DNA of 64,000 nt from Cellulomonas chengniuliangii (GTDB lineage: Bacteria > Actinomycetota > Actinomycetes > Actinomycetales > Cellulomonadaceae): positions 992,001 through 1,056,000 of the forward strand of contig NZ_CP101988.1 of the NCBI RefSeq assembly GCF_024508335.1. Direction: 5' to 3'. The translations under genes and the position numbers were made by a program. The notes beneath the pieces are model-generated. The model searched no databases and was not told where the DNA came from. It saw nothing but the letters and a program-made list of their open reading frames with translations. Every line of letters begins with the position of its first letter. Position 1 is the first letter of the stretch. Of this stretch, positions 1-8,300 are shown piece by piece.

Positions 1-1
1 G

Positions 2-643
2 ACGCCGCCGCGCGCGGCGCTCACCGCCTCGTTCGCGTTGCGGCCCACGGCGCCGCCGGAGTCGTACGGATGGATCCCGCTGGTGGCCGGGCTGGGGGCG
101 GTGCACGCGCTGCGCGCCACCGCCGGTGTGGCGGCCATGCTCAAGTGGCCGAACGACGTGATGGTCCGGGCGTCCGACGGCAGCGAGGTTCCGGGGTGGG
201 GCGACCTGCGCAAGCTCGGCGGGGTCCTCACCGAGATGGTGCGCACCCCCGCCGGCGACGTGGTCGTGGTGGGCCTGGGGATCAACGTCTCCCAGCGGCC
301 CGACGAGCTGGTGACGCCGAGCGCGACGTCGCTCGTGGCAGCGGGCTGCGCGCACCCGGACCGCGAGCTGCTGCTCGTCGCCCTGGTGTCCTCGCTCGCG
401 GAGGTGCTGGGACGGTGGCGTGCGCACGGGGGTGACGCCGCGGCCGCCGGGCTCGCCGACGAGGTCGTGTCGGTGTGCGCGACCATCGGGGACCGCGTGC
501 GCGTCGAGCTGCCGGGCGGCGGTGAGGTGGTCGGCCTGGCCAGCGGGCTGGACCGGGACGGCGGGCTCGTGGTGGTCGACGACCACGGGGACGAGCACCA
601 CGTGCTCGCTGGTGACGTGCGCCACATCCGGGCAGCCGGGTGA
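2..643 (+). CDS. birA: Biotin--[acetyl-CoA-carboxylase] ligase, 5' truncated by window edge
   Basis: The frame is open from base 2, so the N-terminus lies outside the window; 213 residues are visible. The protein attaches biotin, through biotinyl-AMP, to the biotin carboxyl carrier domain of acyl-CoA carboxylases in the cytoplasm. The hallmark KWPNDVMV motif (about residues 45-52 of the visible part) and the following LGGVLTEM and GLGINV segments are the central catalytic domain of the family. The small C-terminal beta-barrel domain follows (GDRVRVELPGG). No N-terminal DNA-binding domain can be assessed. The next gene begins 15 bp downstream but has its own promoter-like -10. Confident family assignment. 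Confidence 0.95.
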   Translation, partial: TPPRAALTASFALRPTAPPESYGWIPLVAGLGAVHALRATAGVAAMLKWPNDVMVRASDGSEVPGWGDLRKLGGVLTEMVRTPAGDVVVVGLGINVSQRPDELVTPSATSLVAAGCAHPDRELLLVALVSSLAEVLGRWRAHGGDAAAAGLADEVVSVCATIGDRVRVELPGGGEVVGLASGLDRDGGLVVVDDHGDEHHVLAGDVRHIRAAG

Positions 644-645
644 TC

Positions 646-651
646 TACGCT
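646..651 (+). promoter_or_regulatory. -10 element TACGCT, leaderless start of cyclase gene
   Basis: TACGCT fits the actinobacterial TANNNT -10 and ends 7 bases before the GTG at 659, which would put transcription start at or next to the start codon. No ribosome binding site precedes the GTG. Inferred leaderless transcript. Confidence 0.5.
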
Positions 652-658
652 CGACCCC

Positions 659-1741
659 GTGGCAGCGGACAGGGTCGAGCATGACGCGGACGGAGCGTCG
701 GGGCGCTCCTCGACGCTGGACGGGCTGGACGACGCGCTGCTCGGCGGCCCGCGCACGCTGACGCTGCGGGACCTCGCCGAACAGGTCGGCATCGACCTCG
801 ACCTGGTGCGGTTGTACTGGCAGACCCTCGGGCTGCCGCACCCCGCGGCGGACGAGGTCGTCTTCACGCAGCAGGACGCGGAGGCGGTGCGCCGCTGGGC
901 CGACCTGCAACGCGAGCACGGCGTGGACCGGCGGACGGCCATCTCGCTCACCCGGGCCCTGGGCCACACCAGCGACCGCCTCGCCCTGTGGCAGGTGGAG
1001 GCGCTTGTGGAGGACCTCAGCCGCCGGCACCAGCTCGACGACACGTCGGCGCGGCTGCTCGTCCTGGACCGCCTGGCCGACATCGCGCCGCTGCTCGAGT
1101 CCCAGCTGGTGCACTCGTGGCGGCGACAGCTCGCGGCCATCGCCGGCCGGCTGTCGGCGGAGTTCGCCCATCAGCGTGACGAGCGGCCCGACCCGACTGC
1201 ACTGCCGCTCGCCCGGGCTGTCGGCTTCGCCGACATGGTCTCCTTCACCCGCCGCACTGCGGGGCTCGGCTCGACGGACCTCTCCGAGTTCGTCCAGCGC
1301 TTCGAGTCCGTCGCCCGGGACGTGGTCACCGACGCCGGTGGGCGGGTGGTCAAGACGATCGGTGACGCGGTGCTGTTCGTCGCGGACGACGTGGAGACGG
1401 GCGCGATGGTCGCCCTCGGCCTGGCCCGCGTGCTGGGCGGCGAACTCGACGTCGAGCGCGAGAAGGAGGCCGGAGGCCTGGCCGAGGGCGCCCGGGGCGT
1501 CACCCCCGTGCGCGTCGGCTTCGTCTGGGGGCGGGTGCTGTCCCGGTTCGGGGACGTGTTCGGGCCGTCCGTGAACCTCGCGGCCCGGCTCACGGACATC
1601 GCCGACCCCAGCTCGGTGCTCACCGACGGCTCCACGGCGGCGCTGCTGGCAGACGACCGGCGGTTCCGCGCAGTGCAGCAGCCGACGCGTGACCTCGCGG
1701 GCATCGGGCCCATCGCGCCCGTGCTGCTGAGCGAAGCCTGA
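659..1741 (+). CDS. Class III adenylate/guanylate cyclase with Rv1264-like N-terminal domain
   Basis: 360 residues. The C-terminal half (about 185-345) is a class III cyclase domain: metal-binding Asp192 (GFADMVSF) and Asp236 (KTIGDAVLF), substrate-specifying Lys232 and Asp299, and the transition-state pair Asn306 and Arg310 (NLAAR). The Lys/Asp pair predicts ATP as substrate, so cAMP production. The N-terminal 130 residues (LTLRDLAEQVGIDLDLVRLY, later ALWQVEALVEDL) resemble the autoinhibitory domain of mycobacterial Rv1264, a pH-responsive cyclase; this is recognised from memory, not aligned. No membrane segment is seen. The GTG start is chosen because a -10 element lies 7 bases upstream. 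What signal it senses here is unknown. Confidence 0.85.
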   Translation: MAADRVEHDADGASGRSSTLDGLDDALLGGPRTLTLRDLAEQVGIDLDLVRLYWQTLGLPHPAADEVVFTQQDAEAVRRWADLQREHGVDRRTAISLTRALGHTSDRLALWQVEALVEDLSRRHQLDDTSARLLVLDRLADIAPLLESQLVHSWRRQLAAIAGRLSAEFAHQRDERPDPTALPLARAVGFADMVSFTRRTAGLGSTDLSEFVQRFESVARDVVTDAGGRVVKTIGDAVLFVADDVETGAMVALGLARVLGGELDVEREKEAGGLAEGARGVTPVRVGFVWGRVLSRFGDVFGPSVNLAARLTDIADPSSVLTDGSTAALLADDRRFRAVQQPTRDLAGIGPIAPVLLSEA

Positions 1742-1798
1742 CCAGCGGGCGACGCGCCGGGCGGGCGCGCCCGGCGGCTCACCGGCGTGGGAGGGCCG

Positions 1799-2539
1799 TC
1801 AGGGGGCGGGGGTGGACGGCCCTTGGGGCTCGATGAGCTCTGGCCCGTTGTTGCCGACCTTGTTGACACGGGTGGAGACCTCCGTGGCCACGAGCTCGGG
1901 GGCTGGGGCCCGCAGCAGGTCGGCGGCGTCCTCGGCGCCCACGGCGGGGTCGAGCCACGCGTCCCACGCGTCGGGGCGCAGCATGAGCGGCTGCCGGTCG
2001 TGGATGTGCGCGAGCGGCTCGCTCGCGTCGGTGGTGACCACGGTGGTGGTCACCAGCCACCGGGCGGGGTCGTCCGCGGCCTTGGACGGGTCGCGCCAGA
2101 ACTCGTAGAGGCCGGCCAGGGCGAGCGGCTCGTCGACGGCTGGGTGGATGTAGAAGGGCTGCTTGGCCTTGGTCAGCGCTCCGGGGCGCGGGCGCAGCCA
2201 CTCGTAGTACCCGTCGGCGGGGAGCAGGGCGCGGCGCTGGGCGAAGGCCTTGCGGTAGGCGACCTTGTCGAGGAGGGTCTCTGCGCGGGCGTTGATCATC
2301 CGGTTGCCGACAGACGGGTCCTTGGCCCAGGAGGGCACCAGCCCCCACTTCGCGGCCTGCAGCTGGCGGGTGATCTCGCCGGTCTCGCGGTCGGCCCGCT
2401 CGACGACCATGCGCACGGGGTCGGTGGGCGCCACGTTCCACGACTCAGGGAGCAGGCGGGCGTCCTGGGCGACCTCGGCGATGCGGAACGCGTCCTCGAG
2501 GGCCTGGACCCGGCGGAAGGAGGCATATCGACCACACAT
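1799..2539 (-). CDS. SRAP domain protein (YedK/HMCES family)
   Basis: 246 residues. SRAP proteins form a DNA-protein crosslink with abasic sites in single-stranded DNA and shield them during replication. The start is fixed by biology: Cys2 after the initiator Met (MCGRYASF) is the catalytic nucleophile, so the longer upstream frame must be ignored. Other family signatures are WNVAPTDPVR (active-site Asn), ARAET, AGLYEFW (Glu) and LAHIHDRQPLML (His). Length is typical. It is transcribed divergently from the exporter at 2613, and the 73-bp gap holds two overlapping palindromes. No SOS box was recognised. High confidence in family and start. Confidence 0.93.
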   Translation of the reverse strand: MCGRYASFRRVQALEDAFRIAEVAQDARLLPESWNVAPTDPVRMVVERADRETGEITRQLQAAKWGLVPSWAKDPSVGNRMINARAETLLDKVAYRKAFAQRRALLPADGYYEWLRPRPGALTKAKQPFYIHPAVDEPLALAGLYEFWRDPSKAADDPARWLVTTTVVTTDASEPLAHIHDRQPLMLRPDAWDAWLDPAVGAEDAADLLRAPAPELVATEVSTRVNKVGNNGPELIEPQGPSTPAP

Positions 2540-2565
2540 CCCCCCAGTGTGACGGACACCGCCCA

Positions 2566-2589
2566 CGACACGGTGTCGAATCGATTCGC
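2566..2589. promoter_or_regulatory. Overlapping palindromes between SRAP and exporter genes
   Basis: CGACAC-G-GTGTCG (2566-2578) runs directly into the perfect 12-bp palindrome CGAATCGATTCG (2577-2588). The second sits inside TCGAATCGATTCGC (2576-2589), which differs from the glycoside-locus operator consensus TCGAANCGNTTCGA only at the last base. It lies upstream of both divergent genes. Regulator not identified; a LacI-family protein is the obvious candidate. Confidence 0.5.
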
Positions 2590-2612
2590 TCCAGGGTGGG
2601 CCCGGTGCGAGC

Positions 2613-3887
2613 ATGGAGGTGATGAACTCCCGCCCGACCCCCGCCCTGCCCCCTGAGCCGACCGGGGCGCCCGCCAGCACTGATGCCCCCGCCTACGTCC
2701 CCAACGCGAAGTACGTGCTGCTGCTGGGCGCCATGTGCGCGCTCCCCGCCGTCTCCACCGACATCTACCTCCCGTCGCTGCCCGACGTCGCGCGCGACCT
2801 GGGCGCCACGGCCACCGGCGCCCAGCTCACCATGACGGGGATGCTGCTCGGCGGCGCCGTCGGCCAGCTCGTCATCGGGCCGGCCTCCGACCGCCTCGGG
2901 CGGCGCCTGCCCGTGCTGATCGGCATCGCGCTGCACGTCGTCACGTCGCTGCTGTGCGCGCTGGCCCCCGGCATCGTGCCGCTCATCGCGCTCCGCGTCC
3001 TGCAGGGGTTCTTCAACGCGTCGGCCTCCGTGGTCGCGATGGCGCTCATCCGCGACCGGTTCGTCGGCTCCGACGCCTCGCGGCTGCTGTCCCGCCTCAT
3101 GCTGGTGATCGGCGTGGCGCCGCTGTTCGCGCCAACCATCGGCGGCCTCATCGCCGGGTTCGCGGGATGGCGCGGTGTCTTCGTGGCGCTCGCGGTGTTC
3201 GGGGCGGGCCTGTGGGTGGTGGTGTGGCGGCGCATGCCGGAGACGCTGCCCGCCGAGCGGCGCCGCGACGGCGGCCTGCGCGCCGCGATCGCGGGCTACG
3301 CCACACTGCTGCGGGACCGGCACTTCGTCGCCCTGGCCGTGTTGCCCGGCTTCGGCGCCGCGGTGCTGATGAGCTACGTGGTCGGCTCGCCGTTCGTGCT
3401 GCGCGAGGGCTACGGCCTCAGCGCCAACCAGTTCGCGCTCATCTTCGCCGTCAACGGCGCCGGGCTCGTGCTCGGCGCGCAGGTCAACGCCTCGCTCGTG
3501 CGCCGGTACGCGCCCATCCGGATCATCCGCATCGTGCTGCCGCTCTCCGTGACCCTCACCCTCGCGCTGCTCGCGCTCGCGCTCACCGGGTTCGGCGGGC
3601 TCCCAGCACTGCTGGTGGTGATGTGGATGCTGCTCGCCCTGGTGAACTTCACACCGCCGAACGCCTCCGCGCTGGCGCTCGGCCGGCACGGCGCCATCGC
3701 CGGCACCGCGGCCGCGTTCATCGGCGCCACGCAGGCCGGGGTCTCCGGCACGGTCAGCCCCCTGGTCGGCGTGCTGGGCGGCGACGTCGTGGCCATGGCG
3801 GCGGTCATGGCAGGATCCGCGACCATCGGGTTCATCGTGCTCGCGCTGGCGACTCCCGCGTACCGTGCGGGCGGCTGGACCACCTAG
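2613..3887 (+). CDS. MFS multidrug exporter, Bcr/CflA type
   Basis: 424 residues with about 12 predicted membrane segments. The first, near residues 30-50, ends with STDIYLPSLPDVARDLG, characteristic of Bcr/CflA drug exporters, and MFS motif A follows as GPASDRLGRRLPVLIG. Proton-driven export of drugs or metabolites across the cytoplasmic membrane is the family role; the substrate is unknown. ATG 2613 opens the frame, but ATG 2622 directly follows GGAGG (too close for an ideal Shine-Dalgarno), so the exact start is uncertain by three residues. The last codons are 53 bp from a DUF1349-like gene on the same strand. Confidence 0.88.
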   Translation: MEVMNSRPTPALPPEPTGAPASTDAPAYVPNAKYVLLLGAMCALPAVSTDIYLPSLPDVARDLGATATGAQLTMTGMLLGGAVGQLVIGPASDRLGRRLPVLIGIALHVVTSLLCALAPGIVPLIALRVLQGFFNASASVVAMALIRDRFVGSDASRLLSRLMLVIGVAPLFAPTIGGLIAGFAGWRGVFVALAVFGAGLWVVVWRRMPETLPAERRRDGGLRAAIAGYATLLRDRHFVALAVLPGFGAAVLMSYVVGSPFVLREGYGLSANQFALIFAVNGAGLVLGAQVNASLVRRYAPIRIIRIVLPLSVTLTLALLALALTGFGGLPALLVVMWMLLALVNFTPPNASALALGRHGAIAGTAAAFIGATQAGVSGTVSPLVGVLGGDVVAMAAVMAGSATIGFIVLALATPAYRAGGWTT

Positions 3888-3940
3888 GAGCCTGCCCGCG
3901 CGGCGTCGTCGTGCGGTCCCCGACCATCGAGAGCGGCGCC

Positions 3941-4564
3941 ATGACCACTGCGCACCACATCCCCGGCATCCCGTTCGAGCTGACCGCCTCGGCGGGCTCG
4001 TCGTGGGCCGTGGACCTGGCCACCGGCACGGTCCGGTCGACGGCGCTGCCGCGCACCGACATCTTCATCGACCCCGCCGCGTCCCCGCTCGAGGTGCAGC
4101 CGGTGCTCGACGCCGCGACGCTCCTCGGGTCCCCGCCCGCGGGCGACTTCCAGCTCAGCGCGCGCGTGAGCGTCGACTTCGCCGCGACCTTCGACGCCGG
4201 CGTCCTGCTGCTGTGGATCGACGATCGGCACTGGGCCAAGCTGTGCTTCGAGTACTCGCCCGACGGGGAGCCGATGGTCGTCTCGGTGGTGAACCGGGGA
4301 GTGAGCGACGACGCCAACGGGTTCGTGGTCGACGGGCGCTCGGTGTGGCTGCGGGTGTCCCGCATCGACCACGCCTTCGCCTACCACGCGTCGCTCGACG
4401 GGCAGGCGTGGCGGTTGATCCGGTCGTTCGCGCTCGACGACCCCGCAGGGGCGGTGGCCCTCGGCCTCGAGGCGCAGTCGCCCACCGGCGAGGGCTGCGC
4501 GGTCGCGTTCGAGCAGGTCGCCTTCACGTCCTCGCGGCTCGGGGACCTGCGCGACGGCTCCTGA
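3941..4564 (+). CDS. DUF1349 (YesU-like) family protein
   Basis: 207 residues, no signal peptide or membrane segment. The segment FDAGVLLLWIDDRHWAKLCF and later SVWLRVSRIDHAFAYHASLDG match the concanavalin-like beta-sandwich of DUF1349/YesU proteins, often found beside carbohydrate or transport genes. Function of the family is not established; a ligand-binding or regulatory role is a guess. It follows the exporter by 53 bp on the same strand and may share its transcript. No strong ribosome binding site is visible before the ATG. Confidence 0.75.
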   Translation: MTTAHHIPGIPFELTASAGSSWAVDLATGTVRSTALPRTDIFIDPAASPLEVQPVLDAATLLGSPPAGDFQLSARVSVDFAATFDAGVLLLWIDDRHWAKLCFEYSPDGEPMVVSVVNRGVSDDANGFVVDGRSVWLRVSRIDHAFAYHASLDGQAWRLIRSFALDDPAGAVALGLEAQSPTGEGCAVAFEQVAFTSSRLGDLRDGS

Positions 4565-4568
4565 GGGG

Positions 4569-4697
4569 TCAGACCCCGACGCCGGCGGCGGCCGCGAGCC
4601 CGGCGAGGACCAGCAACGCCAGGGACAGCCAGGCGCCGAGCACCCACCAGTCGACGTGCCGACGCCGCACGACCCGCTCCGTCCGAGGGACTCCCAT
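4569..4697 (-). CDS. Small single-span membrane protein, 42 residues
   Basis: An ATG at 4697 opens 42 codons on the minus strand ending with TGA at 4569. The product has a basic N-terminus (about residues 5-13 rich in Arg), then a hydrophobic stretch of about 23 residues (WVLGAWLSLALLVLAGLAAA) and a short Gly/Val end. AAGGGG lies just upstream of the ATG as a possible but closely spaced ribosome binding site. It fills an otherwise empty gap between the DUF1349 gene and the lipoprotein gene, and points the same way as the latter. No family recognised; N-in single-span topology predicted from the positive-inside rule. Confidence 0.45.
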   Translation of the reverse strand: MGVPRTERVVRRRHVDWWVLGAWLSLALLVLAGLAAAAGVGV

Positions 4698-4820
4698 GCC
4701 CCTTGATCGGCAGGTGCGGGCGGTTCCGTGAACTGTCGAGGTCTCCTCTGTGCCCGCGTCCGAGGTGAAGTATCCCCGTCGCCCTCGGCCGGGATCCGAC
4801 GGCGGCGGGTGCGCGCCGCC

Positions 4821-5351
4821 CTATCGGGCGGCCGCCTCCTCGACCTTCTGGCGCAGCTCCTCGACCCGTGCGGACAACTCGTCGAGGGCGGCGCGGGCTG
4901 AGCCGTCTGCCGTGCCGGCGGCCTTCTCCACGTTCGCGCGCGCGTCGGCCAGCGTCGACTGGGCTTCGGCGAGCTGCTCCTTCGCCGTGGCCGATCCATC
5001 GGTGGCCGCCTCGTCCAAGGCGGTGGTGGCCTCGTCCATCGCCGAGCTGGCGCTCGCGACGGCGTCCTCGGCAGCGCCGCGCGCGTTGGCGTCGAGCTGC
5101 TGCAGCTGTGCACGGGCGTCCTCCGCGGCGGTGCGGGCCTTGTCCAGGCCGTCCCGGGCGGAGTCGACCTTGGCGCGCACCTCGTCCATGGCGTCCCGGG
5201 CCCCGTCGACGGCGCCCTGGGCGCCATCGCGCGCCTCGTCGATCTGGGTGGACGCCTCGGAGCATCCGGCGAGCCCGACCGCCAGGGCGGCGACCGTGGC
5301 GACCGCCAGAGGGCGGGAGAGGGGGCGGGGGAGGCCTCGGGGGATGCGCAT
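4821..5351 (-). CDS. Coiled-coil lipoprotein
   Basis: 176 residues. ATG 5351 is preferred over the upstream in-frame start because AGGAG lies about 5 bases before it. A signal peptide ends in a lipobox (VGLAGC), so the mature protein is lipid-anchored outside the membrane. The rest is almost entirely Ala/Asp/Glu/Lys heptad sequence with 11-residue-like periodicity (ARDGAQGAVDGARDAMDEV, then TAAEDARAQLQQLDANARG), resembling apolipoprotein-like or envelope-spanning coiled coils. No enzymatic motif. Function unknown; a structural or periplasmic-space role is inference. The strong hairpin at 5456-5492 insulates it from adhE upstream. Confidence 0.75.
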   Translation of the reverse strand: MRIPRGLPRPLSRPLAVATVAALAVGLAGCSEASTQIDEARDGAQGAVDGARDAMDEVRAKVDSARDGLDKARTAAEDARAQLQQLDANARGAAEDAVASASSAMDEATTALDEAATDGSATAKEQLAEAQSTLADARANVEKAAGTADGSARAALDELSARVEELRQKVEEAAAR

Positions 5352-5455
5352 GGGAACTCCTCGCGTGGGGGGACGGGGCACCAGTGTGACCTGAAGGAGA
5401 CCAGGACGACACCGGAGGAACCGGGCGGCGGGCGGCCGGGCGGCCCGGACAGCGC

Positions 5456-5492
5456 GACGCCCCGCCCGCGTGGAGCACGCGGGCGGGGCGTC
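5456..5492 (-). terminator. Strong hairpin terminator after adhE
   Basis: A perfect 17-bp stem (5456-5472 with 5476-5492, GC-rich) closes a 3-base loop GAG. It lies 40 bp past the adhE stop in the direction of adhE transcription. There is no T-run, as usual in GC-rich actinobacteria. Confidence 0.8.
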
Positions 5493-5531
5493 GTCAGCGC
5501 ATGACCGGCGGGGCCGGTCGGGCGCCGAGGG

Positions 5532-8273
5532 TCAGGCGGTGACCGTCTCGTCCTCGCCAGCGGCGGCCTCGTCGGCCACCGGCTCCGCGACGGCCGAGCC
5601 CTTGGCCGGCGCCTTCGCGTCGCGACGGCTCCGGATGTCCTCGATCGACGTGCCGTAGTACGCCGCGGCCATGATGTCCTTCATGTCCGCCAGCATCGGC
5701 ATGCGCGGGTTGGCCGGCGCGCACTGGTCCTCGTAGGCGCCCATCGCGACCTCGTCGAGGCGGCCGATGAACTCCTGCTCGTCCACGCCCTGCGCCTGGA
5801 ACGACGCGGGGATGCCGACCTTCGCCCGCAGCGACTCGACGGCCAGCGCGTACGACTCCACGCCCTGCTCCGGCGTCTCGGCCGGCAGGCCCAGGGTCTG
5901 GGCGATCTGCTGGAACCGCTCCGGAGCGACGTAGTGCTCGTACTTCGGCCAGCTCGTGAGCTTGGTCGGGATCGTGCCGTTGTAGCGGATGACGTGCGGC
6001 AGCAGGGTCGCGTTCGTGCGGCCGTGCACGAGGTGGAACGTGGAGCCCACCACGTGCGCCATGGCGTGGACGATGCCCAGGAACGCGTTGCCGAAGGCCA
6101 TGCCGGCGATCGTGCCCGCGTTGTGCATCTTCTCGCGGGCGTCGGCCGTCTCCGGGGTGCCCGGCTCGCCGTTGACGCTCGCGGCCAGGTTCTCGAAGAT
6201 CAGCCGGATCGCGTGCAGCGCCATGCCGTCCGTGAAGTCGTTCGCGTAGACGCTGACGTACGCCTCGGTGGCGTGCGTCAGGGCGTCGAAGCCCGAGTCG
6301 GCGGCGAGCGACCGCGGCATCTTCGACGTCAGCACCGGGTCGATGATCGCGACGGTCGGGGTGAGCGCGTAGTCCGCGAGCGGGTACTTCTTGCCCGCGT
6401 CGGGGTCGGAGATGACCGCGAACGGCGTGACCTCGGCGCCCGTGCCCGACGTGGTCGGGATGCACACGAGCTTGGCCAGGTCGCCCAGCACGGGGAACTT
6501 GAACGCGCGCTTGCGCACGTCGAAGAACTTCTGCTTGAGGTCGGAGAACACGATCTCCGGGTGCTCGTACAGCAGCCACATGACCTTCGCGGCGTCCATC
6601 GGCGAGCCGCCGCCCAGCGCGATGATCGTGTCCGGGCGGAAGTGGCGCATCTGCTCGGCGCCCGCCTTCACGGTGCGGACGCTCGGCTCGGGCTCCACCT
6701 GGTCGATGATCTGCAGCGCGACCTTGTTGGGCCGACGGTTCAGGACCTCGATGATGCGGTCCACGAAGCCCAGCTTCGTCATGGTCGCGTCGGTCACGAT
6801 GGTCACGCGCTCGACGTCGGCCATGTCCGCGAGGTAGCGGATCGCGTTCGGCTCGAAGTACGTCTTGGCCGGGACCTTGAACCACTGCAGGTTGTTGTTC
6901 CGGCGGCCGATGCGCTTGATGTTCACCAGGTTGACCGCCGAGACGTTGTTGGAGACCGAGTTGTGGCCGTACGAGCCGCAGCCGAGGGTCAGGGACGGGA
7001 TGAAGGCGTTGTAGATGTCGCCGATCCCGCCGAGAGAGGACGGCGCGTTGGCGATGACGCGGATCGCCTTGACGCGGCTGCCGTAGACCTCGGTCAGCTT
7101 CTCGTCCTGCGTGTGGATCGCGGCGCTGTGGCCCAGGCCGTCGAACTCGACCATCTGCTCGGCGTACGTGATTCCCTGCTCGGTCGAGCCCGCGCGCAGC
7201 ACGGCGAGGACGGGGCAGAGCTTCTCGCGGGTGAGGGGCTCCTGCGGGCCGACGCCGCTGACCTCGGCCAGGATGATCGACGTCTCGGCCGGGACGGTGA
7301 AGCCGGCGCGCTCGGCGATCCAGGCGGGCGTCTGGCCGACGACGGAGGCGTTGAGCTTGGCCTCGCCGCAGTTCTTGCCCTGCGCCTGCACCCCGAAGAT
7401 GAACTTCTCGAGGAGGGCCTTCTCCTTGGCGTTCACCCGGTACGCGTGCAGCGTGGCGAACTCGGCCATCGCCGCGTCGTAGATCTCGTCGTCGAGGATG
7501 ACGGCCTGCTCGGACGCGCAGATCATGCCGTTGTCGAACGACTTGGACAGCACCACGTCGTTGACCGCGCGCTTGAGCTTCGCGGACTTCTCGATGTAGG
7601 CCGGGACGTTGCCCGCGCCGACGCCGAGGGCGGGCTTGCCGCACGAGTAGGCGGCGCGGACCATCGCGTTCCCGCCGGTGGCGAGGATGAGGGCGACGCC
7701 CGGGTGGTTCATCAGCAGGCCGGTGGCCTCCATCGACGGCTGCTCGACCCACTGGACGCAGTGCTCGGGGGCGCCGGCGGCGACGGCCGCGTCGCGCACG
7801 ACCTTGGCGGCGGCCACCGAGGACGCCTGCGCGCTCGGGTGGAACGCGAAGATGATCGGGTTGCGGGTCTTCAGCGCGATGAGGGCCTTGAAGATCGCCG
7901 TCGACGTCGGGTTGGTCACCGGGGTCATCGCGCAGATGACGCCCACGGGCTCGGCGATCTCGGTGATGCCGCTCAGGTCGTCGCGGCTGATCACGCCGAC
8001 GGTCTTGAGCGAGCGCATGGAGTTCGTGACGTGCTCGCACGCGAAGATGTTCTTCACGGCCTTGTCCTCGAACACCCCGCGGCCGGTCTCCTCGACGGCG
8101 TGGCGGGCCAGCTCGCCGTGCTGGTCGAGCGCGGCGACGGCCGCCTTCTTGACCAGGTGGTCGACGTCTTCCTGGGTGAATCGCGCGTACTCCGCGAGGG
8201 CCTTCGCGGCGTTGGCGACGAGTCCGTCGATGGCGCCGCCAATTGTCGTGTCGGGGCGGGCAGTTGTGCTCAC
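5532..8273 (-). CDS. adhE: Bifunctional acetaldehyde-CoA/alcohol dehydrogenase
   Basis: 913 residues, typical for AdhE. The N-terminal aldehyde dehydrogenase half (about 10-440) reduces acetyl-CoA to acetaldehyde with catalytic Cys252 (DNGMICASEQA). The C-terminal iron alcohol dehydrogenase half (about 480-890) reduces acetaldehyde to ethanol and shows TTSGTGAEVTPFAV and the metal-binding Asp/His set (DALTHATEAYVS, HAMAHVVGSTFHLVHGRTN). It regenerates NAD+ during anaerobic mixed-acid fermentation. Start GTG 8273 has GAGGGAG about 8 bases upstream. A -10 at 8332-8337 and a palindrome at 8355-8373 indicate regulated, probably oxygen- or redox-dependent, transcription. A perfect terminator hairpin follows. 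Confidence 0.97.
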   Translation of the reverse strand: MSTTARPDTTIGGAIDGLVANAAKALAEYARFTQEDVDHLVKKAAVAALDQHGELARHAVEETGRGVFEDKAVKNIFACEHVTNSMRSLKTVGVISRDDLSGITEIAEPVGVICAMTPVTNPTSTAIFKALIALKTRNPIIFAFHPSAQASSVAAAKVVRDAAVAAGAPEHCVQWVEQPSMEATGLLMNHPGVALILATGGNAMVRAAYSCGKPALGVGAGNVPAYIEKSAKLKRAVNDVVLSKSFDNGMICASEQAVILDDEIYDAAMAEFATLHAYRVNAKEKALLEKFIFGVQAQGKNCGEAKLNASVVGQTPAWIAERAGFTVPAETSIILAEVSGVGPQEPLTREKLCPVLAVLRAGSTEQGITYAEQMVEFDGLGHSAAIHTQDEKLTEVYGSRVKAIRVIANAPSSLGGIGDIYNAFIPSLTLGCGSYGHNSVSNNVSAVNLVNIKRIGRRNNNLQWFKVPAKTYFEPNAIRYLADMADVERVTIVTDATMTKLGFVDRIIEVLNRRPNKVALQIIDQVEPEPSVRTVKAGAEQMRHFRPDTIIALGGGSPMDAAKVMWLLYEHPEIVFSDLKQKFFDVRKRAFKFPVLGDLAKLVCIPTTSGTGAEVTPFAVISDPDAGKKYPLADYALTPTVAIIDPVLTSKMPRSLAADSGFDALTHATEAYVSVYANDFTDGMALHAIRLIFENLAASVNGEPGTPETADAREKMHNAGTIAGMAFGNAFLGIVHAMAHVVGSTFHLVHGRTNATLLPHVIRYNGTIPTKLTSWPKYEHYVAPERFQQIAQTLGLPAETPEQGVESYALAVESLRAKVGIPASFQAQGVDEQEFIGRLDEVAMGAYEDQCAPANPRMPMLADMKDIMAAAYYGTSIEDIRSRRDAKAPAKGSAVAEPVADEAAAGEDETVTA

Positions 8274-8300
8274 GGGAGGTTCTCCCTCGGGTCGCGGTGA

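Noticed and set aside
2445-3689. 414-codon minus-strand frame opposite the MFS exporter
   Set aside because: Composition is His/Gln/Glu/Arg-rich without any fold signature; it is the antisense shadow of the exporter.
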